In this document: one piece after another, positions 11,141 to 22,525 of the stretch
Numbering within the stretch: position 1 is the stretch's first letter
Layout: each line of letters opens with the position of its first letter
NCBI GenBank assembly: GCA_025331435.1
Contig: JAIWNI010000112.1
Span: 27,744-91,743, forward strand
Direction of reading: 5' to 3'
Length of the DNA stretch: 64,000 nt
Origin: Choanephora cucurbitarum
Taxonomy: Eukaryota > Mucoromycota > Mucoromycetes > Mucorales > Choanephoraceae
The notes under the pieces: model-generated
What the model saw: only the letters and a program-made list of their open reading frames with translations
What the model was told of the DNA's origin: nothing
Databases searched by the model: none
Translations under genes and position numbers: made by a program

Positions 11141-12218
11141 GAGGCTCTATTATTTAATTATTTAATCTGTACTTATATTATTTATTCCACTATTGTTTAT
11201 ACTCATGCACTTATTTATATTGTGTGGCTAGTAACTTCTACCCATTTTGAAAGACATAAATAAACAACCTTACTTAGAAATCTATTGCTTTGGTCCTGCA
11301 TTTCTTTTTCTTTTAAAAAAAATAGGCTCAAATCGACATTCTCGAAAAATAGTTGGCATCGATCATGTATGCGATTAGATTATAGCAAATTGAAGCATGC
11401 TGAGTGCTTACTCATTTTTTGGTTTTGAGTCATAATTCTTTCTTCAGAGAACACATTTTGTGCTCTGATAAGCGGCAAACAAAATAAGAAAGTAAGCTGT
11501 AATTGGGTAGAAAAAGTATACTAGTGTATATTTTCTACAGCACAGAGGACATGGCTGCATATGATTTTCCATTGTTGAAGACAAAAAAAAAGCACAAGCT
11601 TTCAGTAATAGAGCCCTTTTTTTTTCTTAAACATCCTCTAGACAACTTTGTAATGGAAAAAAGGAACCCGATGATTACTTCACAATTTCTGAGATCATCC
11701 TGTTGTCAATCTTTCAAACATGCTCAATCCTATTCAATCGCCCCTTACAGCACAAGGAGTGCACACGAGAAATTTGAGCTATGCAGCAAAAAGCTGATAC
11801 ACATTTCAGTTTCTTATTTAGGGCTAACAGATTTGCCTTTTGCATGTAACACTCTGACGTCGATTGACATCAAGTTCGAGCCTATGATATGTCAGTTTGT
11901 ATCTTTCTCTGTTTCTTAGAGTCCCTTTAGTATAAAGCTAAAAGAGATGGTGATGCAAAAGAGAAGCTAATTTTCATCTTCCTACGGATGACCGTAATGA
12001 CTCCAATGTTACTTCTCAACCATTTTATCATATAACACATATTTTTGAAAATTCTCGACATCAGATCCTCCTTGGTCTTTTCTTTTCTTTTCTTTCTTGA
12101 AAAAATTAGAAAGCAAGTATGTGTTTGCAGAGAAAGAAAAGGCTTTATTTGAGAATGAATAGTATGCTATTTGGATGAGGTTCTTTTAGCTTGTATCTGG
12201 TCCGTTATCATCCAAGCA
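11141..12218. other. 3' flank and spacer, no gene
   Basis: Repeated TTATTTA-type AT-rich elements (11150-11215) probably form the 3' UTR of the SIS-CBS gene. The open frame at 11503-11919 has no coding character. Confidence 0.5.
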
Positions 12219-12625
12219 TTAGTCGTCATCTGAATACTCATCATATGAGCCATTCTCGTATTCTTGAGCCATATCGATATCCACACTATCGGTCCTATTC
12301 ATCTTTCTGTTATTCTCAGCTTCTTTTTTAAGATTGAAATGCCAGTGCTTGAACTTTTGGATATGCAAGAGGTTTCGTTGGATTTTACATCTATCTCCAT
12401 CTTTACACTGCTCCTTTTGATTTTGTTTATCTTTAGAGAAAATGTATAGCAACAAGTTAGTTGTGTTGCGTTTTTCTTTGTTTGCTCTGTAATTACCTAA
12501 TGCCTCTAACTGGTCAGTATTCGACAACAGTTTTTCCTCTAAGATCATGGAAGCAATTTGAATGATGCAGACACTGCAAACAATACTTTCTTTGTTTAAA
12601 TCAAGGGGATTGTTCCATTTAGACC
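12219..12625 (-). other. Last two exons of the PARP gene: PBZ-like PAR-binding zinc finger
   Basis: Exons 24 (12625..12497) and 25 (12430..12219). The finger reads KEQCKDGDRCKIQRNLLHIQ followed by KFKHWHF. It has Cys-x5-Cys-x7-His-x5-His spacing, K-x-x before the first Cys, Gly at C+3, and an aromatic two residues before the last His. This fits the PBZ consensus [KR]xxCx[FY]GxxCx..H-xxx-[FY]-x-H known from APLF and CHFR, except that Asp replaces the first aromatic and the KR pair is weak. Exon 23 joins through a 54-nt intron (12679..12626) with donor GTAAGC, branch-like GCTAAT and acceptor ATAG, frame kept. PBZ fingers bind poly(ADP-ribose). Confidence 0.7.
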
Positions 12626-15600
12626 CTATCATAAGAAGACATTAGCTGCAACAGTCATCAATATCCATGTTTGGCTTACTGAATGCTTTTTGCCTTATGA
12701 AGTCTTCTAGGCCTTCATTGAATACATCCTGAATAGTCTTGCTCAAATGAACCAAATAGGCCCGAGCAATTTCGGTTTCGTATTGGTTGAAGTAAGAATA
12801 ATTGAAGTTCATAAGATTGTGTTGTGCGAGCGCTTTTACAGGAAACTCATCCTTAGACGCGTGGCAACAATGACATACTTCCTTGTTCTTGAGGATAATA
12901 AGATACCGAATCTTGACACGATCTGGATTATAGACCACATACTCGTTGAACTTGAGGGAGTAAACATTAAATCGGTTACTGTCATCACTCAATGCAGAAG
13001 GAGGAGTGTATTGAACGCAAGGACCGCATGGTATACATAGCTATAAAGGTTTAAGTAATATCAGCATACTGTTTTGGTAGCACATCTCAAAAAATACTTA
13101 CACCATCAGTATTGTATAAGGCATTTTCAGGATTAGGAATATGGCTACCTTCTCCTTTAACAGAATCATAGTGTGCATCAGTTTTATAATCAGGGTCAGA
13201 TAAAACTCCTTGATTCTCGCCTAGTGCCACTTCACAAAGAAGCATGATTTTGTAAGAGGAGGAGCAGCTGCCATATGTATCATGAGCGTAACCCAACGAC
13301 TTTTCGAAAGCATCCGCAAAATAAATACCGTTTCCAAACAGAGAACCCTAAAGAAGAAAAAATTATCATCTGTGTCTGTCATTACTGAGCTAAAAGATTC
13401 GTATACTTACGTTTGCTTCAGATGTGCGTGGCGAAGGTCTAAGACCTTGCTTCATAATACCCATAATGTTACCAATACGAGATCCATGCCACAAAAGCTT
13501 GCGGTCTTTTTCAGATTCAAAAGGTCGAAAGCGGCTTTCCTCTTCTCCGCGATCAACAGAGAATAAGTGAAGTATATCGTATTTTTCTTGAGCAACTGAG
13601 CCTATGTAATTTGTTATCATCAAATAATCTGGTGTGTTGTCTGTCAAAGAAATAGGCTGAAGTATACACCCAAGCGACTTATAAGCATATTCAAGAGGGT
13701 GCATTAGCTCCTTATTATGTTTTGCAGCAAGTACAACATTAATAGCAAATCCAACATAATCCAGATCTTCCAGCTTAGCCAGTTCGAGAGGTATAGATTC
13801 CTTGTTAGGAAACGATTTCCGAACGGAAATGTCTGCTTCACCACTTCGAGGCAAAAGGCGTCTATAATTGATGAGATTCTGTGAAATTCTAAAGGCATAG
13901 TCTACAAAGTATTGAGTGGTAAGTAGGAGATTCATTTAGTGATTAAAGTGAATACAAATACCTTTTGCTTCTCGAATCTTCGATTTGTCATTGAAACATA
14001 CAATAAGCTTTGCATGAATCTCAGAGAGATCTACCGTTTCCTTCAAAAGCTCACGTGCTTTCGTTATATGTCTTTGAGGTACCTGGCCTAAAGGCATATC
14101 AATTGCAGTACCAGAATAAACTTTTGACAGGTATTCAAAATTGCAAGTAAGCTTGAGCAAATCCAGAACTTCTGAAGGCAAAAAAGCAGACTTGTTTGAC
14201 TCGAGAAAGTCAAAGTTCTCCAAGATCTGATCCTTTGGATGTGGTGCTTTTCTTATAAGATCGTATTTTCCAGGTTTTGGCAAGAAGTCCTTCATGTGAA
14301 CTTCCCATTGGTTTCCTGTCTTTGACTTAAAAATAGCTTTGAATTCAGTAACAGCTTCTTCCTTTGATAGGAATGGAGTCTTTTGATGCTGGCCTTCAAA
14401 TCCAAATCCACCCCATCGAGTCCACAAGACATAGACATCTAGAACTCTATTGCGAATGATGCTCAATTTGTAAAACCTATAAGGAAAACAAAATATATTG
14501 AATTTTGACAGGGGCAGTTAATGTAAAAGTGCATTACTTACGATGTGTCACTGTTGCACCAACGTTCGTACTCAAACTTCATAAGTGAGATGTTGTAAGG
14601 TATCTCATTTTCGTCCAAGCAAATCTCTCCAACTTTTTCTAAATTTGAATATTTATCAACTTCGAGCCGTTCATCTTTGATTCGCATGTCGTCCTTTGAG
14701 CTTTTCTGTTTGCTTCTCTCTAATTCTTGAAGATGAATTCTTTCTATCTGTGCATCTTCCTCGACCTTCTCTGCTGAAATGAAATACCCATCTAACTCCA
14801 TGGAGTCTGGATACTGACTAGAATCAGCATGACCAATGCATTTTATCTCAAACTTGCTTAAAACAGGACACCAGGACAACAGTAAATTATGGCTAGTAGC
14901 TCCATTGCTGTTCCAGACTTTTATAAGAGGGTATTCGTCTATTTGAAAGGATTAGCATTCTCAAGATGAAGCAAAAAGCTGACACTCTACCTTTATGGTT
15001 TTTCATCTGAAGTAAATTTTTAACATTATTTTGGCCTATTTCCTCCAAGAAATATTGTAAGACTGAAGAATTGACATAATAAAAGTTGCCTAGGGCACCA
15101 AAAATATAGAATAGCATATTGTTTCCTTGGGCATCTTGCCATAGCCAATCAATTGCCTTTGATGAATTCCTGCATATAGATTGTAATATATCAAGTTGGT
15201 TCACAAGAATGGCATGTAGAATTCCAGGGATCCTATTTCTCAGTGGATTCACCATGTGCATTAACAGAGGTTTTTTAGTATTGTCGCAGCTTTCCACATT
15301 TGCGTCAGCACCTAATGCTAACAAGCTCTACAGAAATGAAATGTATCGTTATCTCAAGAAGCAAGCTTAGTACTAAATTTTACCTCGACAAGTGCCAAAT
15401 CTTTTTGATAGATAGCATGCTCAAGTGGTGTAGCACCAGTTATATTATCGACATGAGAGACTTGAATAGAAGAAGAGCTGAACATTTGTTCACAAATCGA
15501 CAAATCAAAATAGTACCCATCCTTGGACTGCTCGTTCTTGCCGAAATAGTGTTGATAGAAGAGCGTACGAGAAGTGCTTTCCTCAAACATATTCAAGTCC

Positions 15601-18600
15601 ACATTGTAGTCGAGCAAGAGCTATAGAACAATAGGAATTAGCTACAACTAATACTAAAAAGAAAAACGAAGCCGTGATAAATACTTGTTGGTTCGGTATA
15701 GAGTTAATAGAAATGTTGTATGTGAAACAGCTTTGACCATTTTCTGGACTAAACTGAGGACCAAAGACATTTGGACTAGCCCCTCCTTTTAGCATTATCT
15801 ACGCATTAAACAATATTCAATTACCTCAGTCTTATAAATATTGAGTTAACTTCATACCTTCAGAGTTTTAGTGCTGACGGCTGATGCAATAAATATAGGG
15901 TGAACAAGCACTTTGACAGGCTGACCATCTTCATTACTGCGCTCAACATAACTAGGGATGTTCAGGTCGGCACCATGCTCAATTAGAAGCTCAAGCATCT
16001 TCAAATTCTTTCTTTCACAGGCAACCATCACCGCATTTGACCATCCAAAGGAGCTGTCTTTGTCATCTGCTGACGACCCATGCTCTAAAAGTAATTTTGC
16101 AATTTCAAACTGAGAGCCTTCAACAGATTTTAAGAGTGCTGATTTGTATTTCTTTTCGGTTGTCCTTTTCACTGTAACATTGTTCTTTAATACCATCTAT
16201 GAAAAATGATTTGCAAGTTAGACAAAGAGATTTTTAACTTGTGTTAACAGTACCTTAACACATTCCAAACTGTCGGATGAAACTGCGTACCATAATACGG
16301 TCTTTCCTTCTTCGTCCAATGTATCTATGAGTTTACCAGCAACTCCAATCAAATGATTCAATAGCGCTTCCTGACCATGTTTTGCTGCATAATGTAAGGG
16401 CGTGCGGCCGTATTTGTCAGCATGTATTTTGAGGTCTAAAGATGAGACCTTGGAAATAGTTTCTTCAAAATAATCATGCCATATATCACTATTTAGTTAG
16501 AAAAACAAGATGGGTACAATATGAATATTGGTGTTGATGAGTAACATATAAATCAATTTTACTTGTCAAAAGGCTTGAAGTTAGCAATGATATGCCATAA
16601 GTTTTGTTGCTCATTTTCAAGTGTTTGACGCAACATACTGTCTTCTGCAGACTGCAAGAGCAATTCAGCCATATGAAATTTGCCTTAAAATGGGAATCAG
16701 CATACAGATGATTAGTGCTTGGTAAAGCTTTAAATACCATTTTGTAATGCATCATGAATCGATCCTAAAATGAAATATGCATGTGTAAACCAATCAATAT
16801 TCTAACAGTTAAAATGCATACGTACTAATAAGCAGAACATCCTTATCCATAATCATATAGGCAATGTTGATTAATGACTTAGACAAGCTAAGACCGAAAG
16901 TACTTGTAGTTTGGCCGTTCTTCAAATAGGCGTCCTTGTTCAAGTTGGCCCCAAAATTACAGAGCATAACCGAATAGTCCACATGGTTATTACAAAGAGC
17001 TAATTGGATAGGTCCGTTCTGATTGTAGATGTTAGAAACAGGATGCTATTATAGCGCCAAAGGCAATAAGATGAAGTGGTTATACCTTGTCAATATCTAA
17101 TGCATTCACGTCAACTCCCTTTTCAACTAGTACAAATGTGCAGCTGAAAGCACCGATACAGGCTGCATAATGAAGAGGCGTCCTTCCAAAGTCATCAGGA
17201 ATATCGAAGTTAACGTTTTTGCATTCAGAGGCAAACTTGACTATTTCTATAGGATCCAAACGAGCATGACATGAGGATATATCTTCAAACTCATAATGAG
17301 TATAAGATTCCAAACTACAACGTTCATCGTCACTAATGATTGCTTCTCTGTTTGCAACTCTTCTGGCTATATTATCTTCTATTTGTCTATCAAGAACCAA
17401 TTCTTTCGCTTTTATCAACCATTTGTTTATATCTGCTGAGGAACTGTCGCCATTATTGAGTTCGAATTCATCAATATAGTGTTTTACTTGTTGCTCTTCA
17501 TGTTTCTTTGATTCCATTTCCATGCAAATTTGCTTTACTTTCTTTTGAATAGTAGATGTATCCTTTGTCAAAGGAATAGCATCACAGTTGGTGAAGGCAT
17601 AATGCAATGGTGTTCGCCCTTATAGAAAAACAAAACCTTAGACAAACAAACTTCATCTTTTATAATTTTGCCTACCGAAATAGTCCAATGCATTAAAATT
17701 GGCTCCATTTTTTACCAAAATTCTTTCTATCTTGAGAGAGCGATTCCTTTGATTCTTTGTTACTTCAATGGATAGATGAAGAGGTGTTTGCTTTCTTGAA
17801 TTGAAGCAATTAGGGTTGGCCATTCTTTCGATCAGTAAGTTGACTATATGATGCTTTTGCACAAGTACTGCATGGTGAAGAGGAAAGTTGCCACCTGCAT
17901 CGTTTGCATGAATATTTGCTCCATTGTTGAGAAGAAAGGTGACCAAATCAATGTTACGGCTTTTGATAGCTTCAATGAGAGGAATTGAATGAGCTTTATA
18001 AATATTAGGATCAGCCCCCAATTTTAGTAGATGTTTGGTAGCATCAAGGTTTCCAGACAGACAGGCGTAAGACAAAGGCGTCTTAGAATCAGCATCAAAC
18101 ATGTTTACAATAGGGGTTTTACCCTGTAAGTCTTCCATCATTTTGAGAGCATATAAGTTCATGATTTCTTGCTTGTTTTGTTTTATAGCAATATGCAACG
18201 CAGTCTCCAATTCTATCAATCACGACAAAAGTTATTAGAATCTGTTTGCTTTGCAAGTATAATACTTCAACTTACTCTTGTTTTGATGGGCATGGTCAAA
18301 CGCGATTTTGGAATGATTTAGAATGACCTTGATCAACGAAACATGCGATTTTTCAATGGCTCTCATCAACACAGTATTACCACAACGAAACATAGTGTTT
18401 GGGTCAGCATTTGCATGTAGCAACATCTTTGCAACTTCTATACCCTTATCTTTCTCTTCAGAGATAGTTGAGTCAACAGAAATAATTGCTTTCATCAAGG
18501 CTGTCATATCTTTTCCATTCTTAGTATTTATACTGGAGTTCTTGGAAGGCTTGACCGAACACATCAATTTAAGATTTCTTGTGTCCAATTCCGAAGCAGC

Positions 18601-21600
18601 ATTAAATACTGGGGACAGGCCATCTGTATTTGTAGCAAAAGGACATGCGTTGTATTTCAAAAGAGCTTCTACCACTTGGTGACGATTTGCTTCAAAATCT
18701 GGCTTTTTCAGAACGAATTTCTTTTCAATGAACTCTTTCGATTTTGATTTATCGGATATCATCTCTTGCTTCTTGTCTTTTTTCAAGTGATATGCGATAA
18801 GAAAAGGCGTAGTTAGGCACACATTCTTGATAATAACTGGCTGGTTAATATTGGCTTTATGTCTTAACAAAAATAAGATCAAACTAATGTCTTGAACCTC
18901 GCAAGCCAAATGTAAAGCAGACTTTCCTGTGTCCTTGGGATACTTGTTGCTTCTTTTCTTTTTGAAATCTGTTGGAAGCGCTATTGTAGCATTAATATCA
19001 GGACAAAATGCATTTATAAACTTTTCCGTGTATTCCAACTTTAAAAAGATAGAAATAGAATATTAGTATATCTTTCAGATAAAAAATATCAATAACGCTT
19101 ACAAAGGTCTTGAATTTTAGTGTTAAATCAACATGAACTACTCCTTCGTGCTCGATGAAAGCAGAACCGTTTGCCCATTTATCTTGGTAATTCACATAAC
19201 GATTGCCGTTCTCTTCATGAAACGTTGCACATGCGATCATTCTTTTCTCTATACAGATTGAGTGTTTCTGTAGCTTGATGGCTTGATTTAGTCCATAAAT
19301 CAGCGGAGTACAACCTGCTTTGTTAAGAGCATTGACCTACCAACAACGTACGGTTAGTATAATAAAATAAATTCAAGTTGGTAACTATTATTACCACAGT
19401 ATTGCAATAGATGTTAGATTGTAACTTGCTTTCAACCGCCTTCCATATGCTCTCAAGAGCCCTGAGAAAAAGATTACGACGTTCATTGTCTAACGTATTG
19501 TGAGGCTGAATATAGTCGATACGTGCCAAGAGACGTCCAAAGTAATGAAAAAAGTTGTTGCCAGATTTGTCAGTATCAATCCAAAAACGGGATCCAGCAT
19601 CTATCAAGAGAGCTACCAGATAGTCATTTTCCTTCGAACATGCAACGGCTAAAGGCGTCAACCCTTCTGAATTTTTTATGTTCAAATCTGCTCCATTTTC
19701 TACCAAAAGACTGGCAAGCTTAATCTGGTATTCAACTCCATCAAAATCTGAACGTTTCTTCAACAGGACTTCAATTGGCGAATCGTATGATGTGTATGAT
19801 GGCTTGTCAACTGGGTAAAAATCTTTCCAATTTAAAGGATACAGTTTGTTGAAATCGGTGTTGTTTGCCAAAGTATGTAGTGATGTATCTCCTAAAGTAC
19901 ATATTATGTTAGTAGAAAATCGAACAAAAATGCTAGGTGAACTACCTTTTATATCTGCACTATTAACATTTGCATTCATCGAGACTAAAAGCTTGGCTTT
20001 ATCAAGATTGATGCTCATTTCTGAACAAGTTTCAACTGGTTCATTTACAACGCTTTGAAGTAAAGAAAAGCCATTTTGGTCCTTGAAATTGACATCGATT
20101 GGTTTTCTTGACTGACTAATCAAATACTTGACAATGCCGAGATGCCCTTTCATGTTAGCTACAGAGCAAGGCGTACTTCTCCAGACATTAGATATAGAAG
20201 GATCCGCATCACCGTATTCGATAAGGAGATTGAGTATCTTCAGAAAGCCAAAAGCAGCAGCATAATGAGCAGGCGAATTGTGGGAGCTGTCAACAGCATT
20301 GGTATCAACACCAAAAGATAGCAGATATTCAACGACGTCAATGTGACCTTCGATACAAGCCAGATGTAAAGCATTTCTCGAGAACTTATCTCCTTTCTCA
20401 GGATCTGCCTTTCCTTCTTCAATCAAAACCTTAACGCAATTGTAATGACCCTTTTTAGCAGCAAAATGCAAAGGTGTTTGCTTTTCTGTACTTTCCAAAG
20501 AGTCTACAGGGGCACCTAAATCGACTAATACTTTGCAAGTTTCAGCATGCCCAAAATATGCAGCATAATGCAAAGCAGTCCTTTTGTTGCGAAGAGGAGA
20601 ATGAAAAGCACCTTCTGGCGTACCATCGTCACCGTTACTGTATAGCTTGATCAAACGCTCAACATTGTGGCTTCTACCAAACCGAGCAGCTTGAATAAGT
20701 GGGGTCAATCTGTATTTGTCATGTACATTTAAGCCGAACCCTTTTTGAATGAGGAAGTCTAAGCAAGTAGTTGTCTCACTAACAGCAGCATAGAAAGCGA
20801 TGGATCTACCATATGTATCAACCAAAAGTCTTTCAGCAGCATCGACTTGCTCATATAGTTCGGTTAAGTAAGAGGCATCGGGATGGATGGCAGCACAGTG
20901 CAAGGGAGTTATGTTCATTGCGCCAAAAGCAGTCTTCATGATTTGTGAACGCCTGTATTTAGTTAAAGGCTCTCTAGAATCAAACTAAAGATATCAAATA
21001 AGTACATTTAATCAATTGAAACTGATGTTCAATAAAAAACAGTACCTTGATAACCTCTTGATGTAGATGATTAAAACCAGAGTTGGTTCCGATTTCATTT
21101 AGTTCTCTTAACATCTTGCTGGCTAAAAAGCGGTTTCCCGAGTTGATTGCAAAATAAACACATATCGGTTCGCATTGCTTGTAAGCAAAGAAACTACTTA
21201 AAATCTTGTCATCATTAAAAGGTTTGCTAGTAAAGAATGATGCAAATTGGCCCCATTCCGATCTCGCGAGCTTGTCTTCCATATTCATAGACGATCTTGA
21301 AAGATAGGAGTCATGGGATCGATAAAAAGCAGAATTTCCCAAACGATTGCCTCTTGATTCCTGTACCTCTCTAATAGAATTGAAAATTAAATACTGTTAC
21401 AAATCGTAATCTCTTTTCTTTAATTAATTCCTGCTTACCTAAAAGATTGGTTTCCATAGATACCAAAGTTTCTGTTGCTTCCGGTGTTGCTGTCATATAC
21501 CTTGTATTTTCTCGGAACACTAGGTCTGGAAACATCTTTTTTGGCCTCCATTTGTTTCTTGGCATGTTCTGCAAAATCAGTCTTTCCTAGTGCTATAGCA

Positions 21601-22525
21601 TGTCCAATAAGATCAGGAACGTTCTCAGAATCTTCATGTGTACTATAAGGTATAGTATGATCCAAGAAAGCAGCTTTGAATTCTTCCATGTCGCCATCTT
21701 TTAAAGCATTTCGAAATGTACTTGCAGCACACATCAAACAACAGTTCTTGGGCTTAACGTGATTTAAAGAACCAGTAATTGTTTTAGGATCAATTTTAGC
21801 TCTCAATTCTTGTCTTGCTTTCCTTTCTTTTATTTGCAGTTCCATCTGAAGTTTAGCCTTTGGTTTTTTGGGTTCTTTTTTTGATTGCTTGCTAGTATTT
21901 TTACTGTTACTTTTCGACCTCTGTCTAGAACGGCCTTGTGTCTCTTTCATATCATCTTTGTCTTCTTCATGATGAATATTGTCTTTGATACTTAGGACTG
22001 CACGCGCTTTCGATAACCGAATAGAACGAACTTCTCCAAAGTCAGGTAAATAGGTTCGCAATGGACTGTTAACAACGTATCCTGTTTCATCATATACTTT
22101 TTGGATATATTGAGATACCATTTCATGGTCTTCAATCATATCTTCTGGCTCCCAAGCGCATTCACTTTCACCTTCACGTTCAATAAGATACAGGTATTTG
22201 TACTACATAGTTTGTGATGAGTTTGTATAGCTGTCATTTTTTTTAGACAATTGAAATACTTGCATTGAACCATTTGAAATCATGAATCAACTTCATGCGA
22301 TTTTTCTTTGGAGTTTTTGTTTTGACTACTTTTCGAAGGTGATCATTGCTAGCCCTTTGTTTGTCTGTTTTTGAGAATCCTCTTTGGGTGCTTGAATTGT
22401 TGATATTCTACAAGAAAAAAGAAATACAGTCAATCATATAAACCTGATTAGAAAGCAACAATGCAACTTACTCTAATTCTATTAGAAATTCGAGTAGATA
22501 TGGTTTGCCGAATAGTTTTTGTCAT
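12219..22525 (-). CDS. Giant chromodomain-ankyrin-WGR-PARP-PBZ protein (poly(ADP-ribose) polymerase family)
   Basis: Reassembled by hand as 25 exons, 8,844 coding nt, about 2,947 aa, in frame throughout. Order by residue: chromodomain-like about 50-100 (KYLYLIEREG..CAWEPEDMI); basic Lys-rich region about 150-200; some 30 ankyrin-like repeats about 430-2150; WGR about 2297-2370 (YVLWTRWGGFGFEGQHQ); PARP regulatory helices about 2370-2560 (MPLGQVPQRHITKARELL); PARP catalytic about 2560-2800. The catalytic triad is intact: His in WHGSR, Tyr in NGIYFAD, Glu in KFNEYVVY, as needed for polymer formation. A C-terminal tail holds a PBZ-like zinc finger (about 2880-2910) and ends in a DEYSDDD acidic tip. 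Expected activity: NAD+-dependent ADP-ribosylation in the nucleus, with the ankyrins recruiting targets. Exons run from 22525..22472 to 12430..12219. Intron 2 has a GC donor. Ankyrin-WGR-PARP proteins are known (C. elegans PME-5/TANK-1); the flanking chromo and PBZ modules are the unusual part. Confidence 0.88.
22264..22525 (-). other. Exons 1-2 encoding the start of the chromodomain-like module
   Basis: Exon 1 is 22525..22472 (18 codons) and exon 2 is 22407..22264 (48 codons). Exon 2 ends ..LIHDFKWFN and exon 3 (22202 onward) continues YKYLYLIEREGESECAWEPE. The intron between them (22263..22203) starts GCAAGT and ends ATGTAG, a GC-AG intron. Together they give the chromodomain pattern aromatic-YL-x-hydrophobic, then WEPE and a closing helix MVSQYIQKV. 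Confidence 0.65.

Noticed and set aside
11503..11919. 138-codon plus-strand frame downstream of the SIS-CBS gene
   Set aside because: Runs through poly-A and poly-T tracts, no family, no splice support.
12642..13040. Stop at 12642 taken as the end of the PARP protein
   Set aside because: A well-formed 54-nt intron removes this stop in frame and leads to a PBZ-like finger, so the stop is more likely intronic. It may still end a minor isoform.
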